Shown here: piece by piece, positions 22,836 to 33,823 of the stretch
Layout: every line of letters begins with the position of its first letter
Numbering within the stretch: position 1 is the first letter of the stretch
Position numbers and translations under genes: made by a program
Source of the DNA: Pegoplata infirma
Lineage: Eukaryota; Arthropoda; Insecta; Diptera; Anthomyiidae
Assembly: GCA_963921195.1 (NCBI GenBank)
Contig: OY992538.1
Location: 11,122,330 to 11,186,329 of the forward strand
Direction of reading: 5' to 3'
DNA length: 64,000 bases
The notes under the pieces: generated by a model
Told to the model about the DNA's origin: nothing
The model's input: only the letters and a program-made list of their open reading frames with translations
Database searches by the model: none

Positions 22836-25290
22836 ACTGTACGACAAAATTCAACTTTTGGTTGCACCCATGATCGGGACCAAAAAATTCTGAAAGTAGA
22901 GCTAAAATAAAGATACCCGGATTTCCCAGTTTTTCTAGATCAATTCGTTTTCGCGTTTTATAAGCAAATAATTATTTTGTATATATTCGAATTTCAATCA
23001 TTTGGCGAAGTGAGGATTACACCCGCAACAGGTAATTGTGATAGCGTAAATTTTGCTGAAATACTTGTAAATAGTGTCAGATAAAATGTGCAAAACATCA
23101 GGAAGATCGGTACACGGGTTTAAAAGTTATGAAGAAATTTCTCAGATTTGGATGTTTTTTACATGTTTTTATACCTATTTAGGGATCAAAATACTCTAAC
23201 TTTTGAAAGACAATTTGGATGCTCCTAAAGTTTAGTACCTATATTCGTTATTTATCTGGCCAGGTTGGTATGGAATTTCGAGGAAATCGATTCAGGGTTT
23301 CAGAAGTTATGATGAAAACAGCGAATTTCGGATTAATTTGACCTTGAATTTCCTTGTTCAAAAAAACCCTAAATGCTCTTTCAAATATTGGTTTGCCACA
23401 AATATACTTAAGAAAGTAATTTTATCGCTAAAAAAAATTATTACAATCAAAAAAAAAAAAATTACACTTAAAAAATTTTACACTCAAAAAAATGTACACT
23501 AAAAAAATATTACACTCAAATTTTTGTTTTATAAAAATTATAAAAAAGAGTTTTTTAATCCAAATAAAAAAATGTCGAATCAAAATTTTTAGCAATTTTG
23601 TTTTCACATTAGAAAAATCACTATCACTTAAAAGGGGCTAATGGAGGGTATGCATGGATTCGGCCAAGTCGTTTTTAAATTTTCTGGTTGTTTGTTAGTG
23701 GCAATTCTAAAGAAAATTGTGGCAACTCTGGGAAAGTTGTAAACATCTTTTTGCAATGCACACATCTTATTTTTGTTGCCATCATAGAAAATTTGGATGG
23801 CCAATCATTTTTGAGTGTAAAATTTTTTTGAGTGTGCTTTTTTTTGAGTGTAAAATTTTTTTTGAGTGTAATTTTTTTTTCGAGCGATAAAATTACTTTG
23901 TAAAATATTTTTGTGGCATACCAATATTTTTTAAAGAGCATTTAAAGTTTTTTTGAAAGAGAGAATTGAAGATGAAACCTATTCGAAATTCACGGTTTTG
24001 ATCATAACCTCTGAAACACTGGATCGATTTTCTCGAAATGTAATACCAACCTTACCAGGGAAATAACAAATATATATGCCAAACTTTAGGAGCATTCAAT
24101 TGTCTTTCAAAAGTTAGCGTATTTTAAAGCATCTATCATTTAAAAGAAAGTATAAAAACATACACTAAAAATAATAACTCTGTAAAATACTCTGTAAAAT
24201 GACTGTAATCTCAATTCAAAAGATATTTGACAGAGTTTTCTGTCAAAATACAGATTTAAAGAAAATACTTTGTATTTTGTTGTGACAAAAAAACAAAGTT
24301 TCCTCTCTTATATTACTTTTTACTTTGTAATCTTAATCTTACAGATAATTAACAGTTTTCTGCTAAAATACAGATTTAAGCAAAATACTTCATATTTTTT
24401 TATAACCAAAAAAGTTTTCTGTTTTGAGTAGTTTTTGTTACCAAACATCAAAATTTTATCTGCATATTTTTTTTTTTGAGAAAAAGTTGAAAAAGTAGCA
24501 AACAAAGTTATCAAAAAAAATCTTTTCAGAAATCTTATAAAAATTTTACAAAATAACATGCATTTAACTAAACTCTGTAAATTTACAGAGTTTTTTCTGT
24601 AATTTTTTTTTGGCATCAAATGCATTTTACAAACATATGTAAATTTACATAGTTTCTTTGCTAAATGGTGGTTTATTTAACCAATATTTTACTAGAAACT
24701 CTGTAAATTGTAAGTTTTTTTTTTGTCCAAATCATTTTACAGAGTTTTAAAGTAAAATTACAGAGTTTTCTCTGTCAAAAAGCTTTCAAATTTAACCAAT
24801 ATATCTGTAAATTAACAGTTTTTTTTTTTTTTCAAAATCGTTTTACAGAGTTTTTTAGTAAAATTACCAAGTAATGTTGTTAGCTGGACAAGTATGGTGT
24901 ACTCTGTTAAATTAGCAGAGTTTTTCTGTAATTTAACAGAGTTATTATTTTGAGTGTATGAAAAAACAGCCAAATTTGAGAAATTTTTTCATAACTTTTA
25001 AACTCGTGGACCGATTTTCCTCATGTTTTGGATATTTTATCTGATACTTTTTGCAAGTATTTCAGCGTAATTTAAGCCATCTCGATTAATTGTTGCTCGC
25101 GTAATCCTTACTTCTCCAAGCAAATAAAACTCATATATATATACAAAATATTGATTTGCTAATAAAACGCGAAAACGAATTGATCTCAAAAAACTGGGAG
25201 ACACGGGTATCTTTTTTTTACCTCTATTTTCAGAATTTTTTGGTCCCGATCATGGGTGCAAAATCGTGTCGTACAGTGTTATATGTATAA
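22836..25290. repeat. Large inverted repeat built on family A sequence
   Basis: The left arm (22850-23650) and right arm (23790-25290) are inverse complements: GGTTGCACCCATGATCGGGA at about 22860 against TCCCGATCATGGGTGCAAAA-like near 25240, and the ACTTTTGAAAGACAATTTGG region near 23195 against its complement near 24095. The family A start, inverted, is at about 23672. The right arm is broken by the CACT-end MITE at 24163-24956. The spacer is about 130 bp around 23675-23790. Confidence 0.7.
24163..24956. mobile_element. CACT-end MITE, copy 4 (best preserved)
   Basis: The ends CACTAAAAATAATAACTCTG and inverted CACTCAAAATAATAACTCTG are flanked by TA on both sides (24161-24162 and 24957-24958), as for Tc1/mariner-type elements. 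Length is 794 bp. The interior is a lattice of TTACAGAGTTTT and AAACTCTGTAA words in both orientations, so most of it could fold on itself. The right arm of the surrounding inverted repeat continues exactly on the other side, confirming the boundaries. Confidence 0.88.
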
Positions 25291-25450
25291 GTGACTGAAA
25301 AACTTATTTTAAAACAGGTTTAAGAAAAATATGTTCGAAGACAATGTGAAATAAATTTAAATTTTAATATTTGGATTTTTTATTCGGTTGATATTCTCCT
25401 TAAGGTATGCTTTAAAATAACTTCCCCTAAATAATCCGAACACTATTATG

Positions 25451-25740
25451 TAGGGCAGCAGAAAATTAGCTGGTATGAATTTATCTTGAGGCCTATAACT
25501 ATGCTATACAAAATAAGTGTATGGTAAAATTAAATAAATGAAAGCAAATATTTTTTGTTGAAGTATCACATCCTAAAATCTTCAAGAGGAGGAAATCAGG
25601 ACAGTACTTCATAATTCTTTTATGTTTTAAATCAAATTTCAATAAAAATATGTTTGATTTCTGATTACTGTTTCAAATATGTTGTTGCATAGTTTTAGGC
25701 ATCAAAATAAATTCATAATTGTTAGTTTTCTATTGCCTTA
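25451..25740. mobile_element. hAT-like MITE, first of an adjacent pair
   Basis: The ends TAGGGCAGCAGAAAA and inverted TAAGGCAATAGAAAA bound 290 bp. The 8-mers flanking the pair are CTATTATG (25443-25450), CCAATATG (25741-25748) and CCGATATG (26032-26039); the last two differ at one base. This suggests an 8-bp duplication as in hAT elements. An inner inverted pair (GGCCTATAACTATGC and GCATAGTTTTAGGC) extends the ends. Confidence 0.7.
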
Positions 25741-25748
25741 CCAATATG

Positions 25749-26031
25749 TAAGGCAACAGAAAACAAGCAGTTATAAATTTATTTTGAGGCCTAAAACTAT
25801 GCAACAACATATTTGAGACAGTAGTCTGAAATTAAACATGTTTTAATTGAAATTTGATTTAAAACAATAAAGAATTATGAAGGAGTTTCCAGATTTCCTC
25901 CTCTGGAAGATTTAAGGATGTGTTAATTCAACTAAAAACATTTGCTTTTATTTATTTAATTTTACAATACACATGTTTTATATAGCATAGTTTCAAGCCT
26001 CAAAATAAATGCATGGTTTTATATTGCCCTA
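25749..26031. mobile_element. hAT-like MITE, second of an adjacent pair, inverted
   Basis: Starts TAAGGCAACAGAAAACAAG and ends TTATATTGCCCTA. Its sequence is the inverse of the first copy, so the pair forms a palindrome of about 580 bp centred near 25745, separated only by the 8-bp CCAATATG. Either a second copy inserted at the duplicated target or an inverted dimer transposed as a unit. Confidence 0.7.
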
Positions 26032-26039
26032 CCGATATG

Positions 26040-27385
26040 TGTTCAGTCACAATTCAAATTTTTAATCTTTAGATTTTATTCGTGTAAATTAGTAGCGGTC
26101 GTTTTTAGTTACATCTGCAGAAACTGATTTAATTTCTAAGCAATATAAATGTGTCAACAAGTCAAAACAACTTAAGTCGACAAAAGAATTTTTTTTTTTT
26201 TTGTGTAATAAAAAAGATTTTTAAATAATTTAATTACGGTTTTTTTAAATAAATAAACTATTACTAATAAAGCATCCCACTACAACCAATTTTTGAGTAT
26301 TTTTGATATTTTAGATGTTTGAGTTTTAGTTTTTTTTCATTCATTAATTAATTTTGTTTTTATTTACAAAATGCTACATTGCTAATGTAGTAGAAATATA
26401 GTGTTGTTTCATGTTTTTGTATTTTTAGTAAATATTAAAAAAAACTAATATTTATTTAGTGATTGGCTAGTGTTCAATTAAGAAATTAAGTAAAAACTTG
26501 TAAAATTTGTTTAATTTTTTTTTGTATTTTTTTAATTTTTTGTCAAGTTTATAAAACTAAAACATGCACTAGTTTGTTTATTTTTTTTATGTTGACAAGA
26601 CACTAGTAAGAAGTATTTAAAAAAAATAATTACACCATTTTTTTAAATTTTTAGACATTAAATTTATAACTAAAAATGTTGCCATAATTTACGAAAATTT
26701 AAATTTTTTAAATCTAAAGCAAACAAATTTAAAATTTTTCTTAAATAATCCTAAAAATGGTGCAAAAATTTTGCTGTAAAAAAAAATCTATTAAAGAAAA
26801 CTCTACCAGTTTCTAAAAAAATAGTTAAGTTTTTTTGCTAAAATAAATCATGTTTAAACATGCCTTGTTTCAAGCTTGAGATTTTTTTTGTTTAATTTTT
26901 CAGATTTTCTTTAAAGACTCAAGAGGCTGTTTTTTGTTTTATTGATTAGAAGCAAGAAGAAGCAAAGTTAAATCCTTCTTAATTATTTTTAATCCTCTTC
27001 TCTCAAAGATTGTTGTTGTTTGTTAGTTGGTCTCGGTTGACAACTTTGTAGAAGTTGGCTGATATTTGTGTGTTTTATCATCAAAAATTGATTGCATTAG
27101 GAGAAGTGTGGAGTAGTGGTGATGGAGTAGAGTAGTTAGTCACAGCAATAAAAGAACCATAGTTTTAGGAAAAAGATATAAAAAAAAAAACAGTAAGAAA
27201 CGTGCAATTAAGTAAAACAATAACAAAACAAAAAGCATTTTCTTGTTTTAGTTTTTATGATCTAATTTTTATTAAATTTTGTTTGAGAGATGTAAGGTTA
27301 TGTTAAATTCTGTAAAATTAACATTTTGTTTATAATTTTTTTATAAAAAAAAATAAAGCATAGCTTTAAGGCGCTAAAATAATTA
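26040..27385. other. Quiet intronic sequence, no gene seen
   Basis: Unlike the neighbouring repeats, with long T runs. The GC-richer stretch at 27000-27150 (TTAGTTGGTCTCGGTTGACA and nearby) has stops in the frames checked and no flanking splice pair. It may be regulatory or untranslated sequence, but nothing specific supports that. Confidence 0.4.
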
Positions 27386-27388
27386 TAA

Positions 27389-28740
27389 GTGAGAGTGTTA
27401 AATTCGGCTGTTCTAAATCTTTCATAATCTCCAAAATGAGAAAAAAAAACAAATTTTCCAATTGGAAGTTTAAAGGGTAGGTTTGGCGGGAAACGTTGGG
27501 GTAACCTCTCGCTATAAATGTTGTGAAATGGGTTGATTGTGATAATAATTAGAGTTATTGTCAAAAAACGTTTTTTTGGGACTTTTCTCACTAAACCTTG
27601 TGTACTTCAAAAAATTTTCAACCGATTTTAAATTTTTAAACTGTTTTGGATAGAAAAAGGATAGGGCTTTCCATGTGTGTGAATCGGTCATTACGTTAAA
27701 GAAAGATATCTATTGATTTCTTTTATAAAATTATTTTTTTTTGTTATTTTTTGAAAATTTTTCGAGCTTATCAATTTTTCTTGCTATAGTTCGTTTAACA
27801 ATCTTTATATTTATAAGCGCTTTTTTTAAGAAAATTTAATTCTAAATACGATAAGCTTTATCCTGAAAACATCGGATAACAATTAAAAGGGTTGTGATAA
27901 TTTTTCTAAAAAAAAACAAGATTTAGCAGGAAATCGCCGTTCAGATAACCCAGGCAAAAAAAATTTATTTATCATAAGAGGTCACGTACAATATTTTTAA
28001 AGGTTTTTGGCGCTGTGAATCCGAATCTGGCCTTTAAAATGCTCTATCGCGTCAGGTTTTTGAGATATTTAACATAAATTTATATATCAAAAACTTAATA
28101 AGATAGCGCAATTTCAAGGTCAAATTCGAATTCAGGGGGCCAAAAACCTTTAAAATAATAATACTCGACCTCACAGTATGTTCGTTTATTTTTATATTTA
28201 TTTTTTTTGCCTGTGTTGTCCGAACGGCAATTTCATGCAAAATCTTAATTATATTTTTTAGAAAAATTATCACAACTCCGTCAATTGTTATCCGATTTTT
28301 TCGGCATAAATCTCATCGAACTCACAATTAAATTTTCTTTAAGAATACGTTTATAAATATAAATGTTGTTGAACGAACTATAGCAAAAAAAAGTCGATAA
28401 ACTCAAAAAATTTTCAAAAAATAACAAAAAATTAGATATTGTTGAAAAAAATTAATTCATATCTTTCTTATACTTATGTATAGACCAATTCAGACACATG
28501 AAAAGCCCTATCCTTCTTCTATCCAAAACAGTTGAAAAATTGAAAATCGGTTGAAAAATGTTTAAGTTACACGTGGTTTTGTGAGAAAAGTCACAAAAAA
28601 ACGTTTTTTGACAATAACTTTAAAATTTGAGGGTGTTTGGCAAGTTTGATGGGCATTTTTGTGATCTTTTCGACGAGACCTACAACCTTAACTACCTCAT
28701 TTCAAAAGAATATTTGGTACGTTTTTGTCTTAAAGGTTAT
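27389..28740. mobile_element. Family B-like element enclosing a 1.1-kb palindrome
   Basis: Starts AAGTGAGAGTGTTAAATTCG followed by TCTCCAAAATG. From 27545 to about 28615 the two halves are inverse complements about a centre near 28078: AAAAAACGTTTTTTTGGGAC against its counterpart GTCACAAAAAAACGTTTTTT, with GGCAAAAAAAATTTATTTA and TATTTTTAAAGGTTTTTGGC pairing further in. Arms are moderately diverged. Confidence 0.65.
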
Positions 28741-29048
28741 ATCGCACTTTTATAAAATAGTACTATTTTACCAAAAAAGTCCTACTTTTTCACCCTGCCT
28801 TCATCAGCACTCTTCGATTGTCACTGCAGGTGTGTAAGATTAAAATCAGCTATTTAAACGTACATTTAGGGAGGAAAGAATATATTAGAGTATCCAAAAC
28901 CGAAAATCGCTGGACCGGTTTTTTCATTTTCAAAAACACGCCCGGTTTCGGTTTTTATATAAATCGGTTTTTCGAAAAAACGGTGTTTTTAGGTTGGTTT
29001 AACCGGTTTATTTTTTATAAATAACACAGCTCAACATGAAATATTCGA

Positions 29049-29789
29049 GTGAATAGGGTGGACTTTAATGCACGCAAAACCCAGTGTTGTGTGTTGACCC
29101 ACAGACGGGCTGTGGAATTAGCACCGTCATCTGTATCAATGGGTGGTATAGATATTATGGAATCGGAAACTCTAGATGTTCTGGGCATGAAAATACAGTG
29201 TGATGTCCGATGGAATAAGCATATTTTTCAAGTGTCGAAAGAAGCATTCAAGTGTCTTGGCTTTCTGAAAAGGTGTAAGAACTACTTTACCTCATCCGAT
29301 CTCCGCACTATCTATACCACCTACATTCGACCGAAAATGGAATACAACTCCCATATATGGGCAGGAGCTTCAGTGTCTATTCTGAATCTTCTGGACCGTG
29401 TGCAAAGGAGGGCGGTGAAGCTTATTAATGACAATAGCGTATCTAACTCTATTGATTCATTAGAGCATCGTCGGAATGTGGGTTGTGTGACACTGTTCTA
29501 TCGATATTACCATGGGAAATGTTCTGCTGAGATAAGCGAACTCATACCCCGAACCCGTGTTTTTGTTCGTAACACTCGCTTATCAAATAGAGCTCATCCG
29601 TTTGTAATCGACAGTCCAGTCTTTCGCACAACGCATTACAGAGAGAATTCGTTTCTCAGTCGATCTATTCGTATGTGGAATAATCTCCCCGCAGAAGTCT
29701 TTCCTAACGCATTTAATCTAGAAAGGTTCAAGTCAAATATTCATAAACACTACTCCCTCTTTCCTCCCTCTCATACCTATTTTTCCTGA
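29049..29789 (+). pseudogene. 5'-truncated LINE reverse transcriptase, C-terminal part
   Basis: An open frame of about 246 codons ends in TGA. It begins after the catalytic palm (no YxDD box present) with NRVDFNARKTQCCVLTHRR, typical of the region just downstream of that box in non-LTR reverse transcriptases. It continues with YTTYIRPKMEYNSHIWAGAS, the thumb-region motif seen in CR1/Jockey-like insect LINEs, and ends with RMWNNLPAEVF near the C-terminus, as in many such elements. No methionine begins the frame (GTG at 29049), as expected of 5' truncation during target-primed reverse transcription. The frame has no stops, so the insertion is probably young. It lies opposite in strand to the host exons. 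Exact clade not assignable by eye. Confidence 0.85.
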
Positions 29790-29872
29790 TATCAACACAA
29801 TGCACTGCATTCGTAGGGGGCATCCCCTGAGTGTTGGTTTAATATAAAAAAAATAAAAAAAAAATAAAAATG
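29790..29872 (+). repeat. LINE 3' UTR and A-rich tail
   Basis: A short untranslated stretch follows the LINE stop codon and ends in an A-rich tail with interspersed T (about 29848-29870), the usual 3' end of a non-LTR element. No clear target-site duplication could be matched on the other side of the truncated element. Confidence 0.6.
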
Positions 29873-30306
29873 CGTAATGATTTTTTCACCATTATAAAAA
29901 ATTAAATTCCATGAAAATTTGATTTTGTCTTAAAGAAAAAATTACGCACTTTATAATGAGCTTGATATCAAGTCATTCGCATGTCAGCATCTTATTTTAT
30001 AGGCGCTCAAAAATTACCAAAATGGTAATTTTTTACAATTTAACCGCGATTTTCTCAAAATTGTGACGTGATAGAAAAATTATAGTGTTCGTTTTGGAAT
30101 CGGGAAACCAAAACCTATAAACCTTTTTTGGTTTCATTCAAAACGCAGCGATAAACCGTAGATTTGTAGAGCGGTGTAACCAATAGCATTAATGTCACTT
30201 TATAATTCTGTGGCAAAAAGGAAAAACTGCATAAGTGTTTTAAAGTCAAATTTTAAAGTCAAATTAATGACAAATCGTTTACTACTTTGTAGTAAATCGT
30301 TTCTAT

Positions 30307-30500
30307 TTTTGGTAAATAATCTTGACAATGGCATCTGACAAATTCCGAAACACGTGTTGATCAAGTCTTGCAAAAATGACCAACATAAATAAATTTACAA
30401 CAAAAAAAAATAATTTTCTTGAAAATTATGCTATGAGAATATTATGGTTTTAATTAGTAAAGAAAATAATGACCCCGAGTCAGAATAAACATCCTCAAAA
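30307..30500 (+). repeat. Solo terminal segment of the 11.4-13.2 kb TIR family
   Basis: Begins with CTTGACAATGGCATCTGACA, continues through the shared AATAATTTTCTTGAAAATTA and TTTTAATTAGTAAAGAAA blocks, and ends near GACCCCGAGTCAGAATAAAC. This matches the terminal arms of the element at 11385-13180 and the disrupted copy at 18608-19510, without the internal repeats. Confidence 0.6.
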
Positions 30501-30648
30501 TATAATATTTTAAAGGTTGAATAAAACAATTTTTATTTTTTAATAAAAATTAATCAGAATTTCGTTTTTTTTTAAATAAAAAGCTAAAATTATCAAAAAA
30601 CCGGAAAAACCGGTTGACCGGTTTTTATATAAAAACCGTATATTACAC

Positions 30649-30764
30649 CGTGGGGTGTAATATAGATCGCCTTCGTGAACAATACTGTTTGCAGGTGCAC
30701 CCTGGTTTCCGCTAAATGATCTATCGCGACTGGCTGCCAAACTATCAGAACTATATCTGGTCTC
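30649..30764 (-). CDS. Candidate internal exon (about 38 codons), flanked by transposon sequence
   Basis: The minus strand shows a T-rich tract ending TTTACCAG, then a coding-like frame ETRYSSDSLAASRDRSFSGN followed by QGAPANSIVHEGDLYYTP. The stretch is far more GC-rich than anything nearby. It starts in phase 0, matching the phase-0 ends of both exon B and the candidate first exon at 38527-38643. The downstream boundary is uncertain: CACG|GTGTAA at 30648 (ends in phase 2) or CACGGT|GTAATA at 30646 (phase 1). The second would match the incoming phase of the candidate exon at 1483-1545. Serine-rich, probably disordered; no known domain. AT-rich repeats containing ACCGGTTTTT sit within about 60 bp on both sides, so it may instead be a host exon fragment carried by a transposon. 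Confidence 0.5.
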
Positions 30765-31082
30765 CTGGTAAATTTGAAAAACAAACAACTAGAAATACTA
30801 AACCGTTTTTTTTTTTAATTTTAGATTTTTCGAATAAACCGAAACCGGTTTTTGAAAATCGGCGGTTTTTTGGATACTCTAACCCATATGTTATCGTTAG
30901 GTTTAATTTTTATTTCATGTTACTTATTCCTAGAAATATTACTAAATAGCAATGTCTTCTTCTGCAAGCTGCCGACATCTCCACTTAGCCTGTGTTGTCA
31001 ATTAATTCTTTCAGATTTTCTCATTGCCCGGGTGAAAATGACCATGTATGTTCATATATGATGCATGTATGGATGTCCATTA

Positions 31083-33466
31083 GGGTGGCAGCTATTTTGC
31101 AAAACTTCGAATTTGAAGGAGTGCACCCCTAATTTTTATTACATTTGGTCTAAAAATGCTATGCTAAAAATTTCAGCCAAATCGGACAACGTTAACACGA
31201 GGCTCATCGAGGTCAAAGGTCAAAGGTCAAAAAATAGCCATATTTTGATTAAAAACATTAAATAAATGGTGTTGTTTTTTGAATATATTGTTAAAAGTGG
31301 TACACGAGTTGTTTTTAGTATAAGAAGATAAATTAAAAATTTTTGGGTTTTCAAAAATTAACCCTTGTAAGTCTTTCGGGGTCAAAATGACCCAATTTTC
31401 ACAAAATGACCCCTAAAACACGAAAATCAGCCCCAATTTTCTAAATTTATTGAAAAATACCAATGTAAACCCATATTTATATTCTATTCTATCATAAATA
31501 CTCAAATATGAAATACTGTCTTTCTATGTTAGACATTAACCCTTAACGTTTTAGGAAAATGGAATAATATTAACCCGGTTTTTATTCGGGTCAAAGGTCA
31601 AATTTAGGGATATTTGGATTTTTTTTAGAAAAAGGCATCTAAATATGAAATTTTTATTGCGATTTTTTATAAAACTTGGTATAATTATTGTACGAGCTCA
31701 GAAATATAATTATTTAATTTTTTTAAAATTAACCCATAAATGAACATGGGGTCAAAATGGCCCAGCACATTAAAATTTCTTTATATAGATTTTTATATTT
31801 TCTTTCGATTTTTATAAAACTTGTTATGATTATGTGCGAGGTCAGAAAATAAATTATTTGATTTTTTAATTAACCCATAAATGAACATGGGGTCAAAATG
31901 GCCCAGCAAGTTAAAAATTCTTAATATATATTTTTTTATTTTTTCTTTTTCTATAAAACTTGTTATAATTTTTATGCGACGTCTGAAAAAATAATTATTT
32001 GATTTTCGTAAATTAACCCATAAACGAACAAGGGGTCAAAATGACCCAGCACGAAAAATTCTTAATATATATTTTTTTTATTTCTATAAAACTTGGTATA
32101 AACATTGTGCAAGGTCAGAAAACTAATTATTTGATTTTTTAATTAACCCATAAATGAACATGGGGGCACGTTAAAAATGCTTAATGATTTTTTTTCGATT
32201 TCGATAAAACTTGGTATAACCGTTGTTCGAGGTCAGATATTTTTTTTAATTAACTCATAAATGAACAATGAAAATCAAATAATTATTTTTTCAGACGTTG
32301 CATAAAAATAATAACAAGTTTTATAGAAATAGAAAAAAAAATAAAAAAAAATATATTAAGAATTTTTAACGTGCTGGGCCATTTTGACCCCATGTTCATT
32401 TATGGGTTAATTAAAAAATCAAATAATTTATTTTCTGACCTCGCACATAATCATAACAAGTTTTATAAAAATCGAAAGAAAATATAAAAATCTATATAAA
32501 GAAATTTTAATATGCTGGGCCATTTTGACCCCATGTTCATTTATGGGTTAATTTTAAAAAAATTAAATAATTATTTTTTTGAGCTCGTACAATAATTATA
32601 CCAAGTTTTATAAAAAAAAAAAAAAAAAAAAAAAAAACCGGGTTAATATTATTCTATTTTCCTAAAACGTTAAGGGTTAATGTCTTACATAGTTTTTAAT
32701 AATTAATGGCCCTGACTTTGTCAAATTTTAAAATATTTACCAAATTTTTTCCATATTGAATAAATTGTGGGCAAAAAAGGCATTTTCCTCGAAATCCGCT
32801 GAGTTTAAATCGATGCCCCCGCCAAACTATCCGAGGGCTATCCCCCAAAAAATTTTTTTTTTATATGTTAACATATATTTTATAAGATTCTGTGGTTTTT
32901 TCAGCATTTTTCCTAATTTTGTTTAAGAAAATTTTGAAAAAACTAAAATATCAGTTTTGAGAATCACTCCAAATAAAATGCATATTTTTGGCCTTACCGT
33001 GAAACGGGTGAATGCCATCCTAGAAAGACAGTATTTCATATCTGAGTATTTATGATAGAATAGAATATAAATATGGGTTTACATTGGTTTATTTCAATAA
33101 ATTTAGGCTGATTGGGGCTGATTTTCGTGTTTTAAGGGTCATTTTGTGAAAATTGGGTCATTTTGACCCCGAAAGACTTACAAGGGTTAATTTTTGAAAA
33201 CCCAAAAATTTTTAATTTATCTTCTTATACTAAAAACAACTCGTGTACCACTTTTTAACAATATATTCAAAAAACAACACCATTTATTTAATATTTTTAA
33301 TCAAAATATGGCTATTTTTTTACCTTTGACTTTTGACCTCGATGAGCCTCGTGTTAACGTTGTCCGATTTGGCTGAAATTTTTAGCATAGCATTTTTAGA
33401 CCAAATGCAATAAAAATTAGGGGTGCACTCCTTGAAATTCGAAGTTTTGCAAAATAGCTGCCACCC
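31083..33466. mobile_element. Family D foldback, copy 1 (2.38 kb)
   Basis: The ends GGGTGGCAGCTATTTTGCAA and its inverse complement are flanked by TA (31081-31082 and 33467-33468). The arms are near-perfect inverse complements for more than 500 bp (AATTTGAAGGAGTGCACCCC, GTCAAAATGACCCAATTTTC). The interior consists of repeated units of about 110-120 bp containing AATTAACCCATAAATGAACA and GGGGTCAAAATGGCCCAGCA, first direct, then inverted past about 32280. No transposase frame. Confidence 0.8.
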
Positions 33467-33682
33467 TAATGTCCATACAAGTGCATATCCGCAATTTGAG
33501 GGTACATGTACATTAATGATCATACATTGTCATACATGAATTTGTATGTACATTTTTTTTTTCATAAAACGTCTATTAATTTAAATTTTTTCAAATATAA
33601 ATAATTTGTATTAATTTATGACACTTTTTTTTTAATAAAAACTAACGAATATTTTAAAAATATACTTTATGATACTTTAGGG

Positions 33683-33794
33683 CAGTGGTCGGCAGAAAGA
33701 GAGTGTATAAATGCATTGCTATATGAATATAAACATGCATGTGTTTGTGCATCGATTGTGTTCGGCTCCAGCGTGCAATGGGTGCCGACCACTG
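33683..33794. mobile_element. 112-bp hAT-type MITE
   Basis: Perfect 12-bp inverted ends CAGTGGTCGGCA and TGCCGACCACTG are flanked by a perfect 8-bp duplication CTTTAGGG (33675-33682 and 33795-33802). The 88-bp interior has GC-balanced sequence with TGCATGTG-like words. Intact ends and target duplication suggest a recent insertion. Confidence 0.92.
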
Positions 33795-33823
33795 CTTTAG
33801 GGTAATCAAAGCTTCGAAGAATT

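Larger units (their letters stand above)
28888..30879. mobile_element. TA-flanked inverted-repeat element or pair of half-elements enclosing the LINE and a candidate exon
   Basis: The left end GAGTATCCAAAACCG at 28888 is matched in inverted orientation by the right end CGGTTTTTTGGATACTC at 30879. Both ends are flanked by TA (28886-28887 and 30880-30881). Near the ends lie repeated ACCGGTTTTT and GGTTTTTATATAAA motifs. The LINE fragment, a fragment of another TIR family (30307-30490) and the candidate exon at 30649-30764 lie between. It may be one element with later insertions or two separate copies. Confidence 0.45.

Noticed and set aside
23675..23941. 88-codon minus-strand frame rich in Lys and Thr
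   Set aside because: Mostly translation of tandem TTTTTTGAGTGTAAAATT units of family A on the opposite strand.
27000..27170. GC-richer stretch that looked exon-like
   Set aside because: Stops occur in the frames checked and no convincing acceptor-donor pair flanks it.
31065..31265. Frames reading FCKTSNLKECTPNFYYIWSK at four places (31065, 33320, 37146 and at 34618)
   Set aside because: They are the terminal arms of the family D foldbacks. Each is short, lacks a catalytic motif and follows from the inverted repeat.
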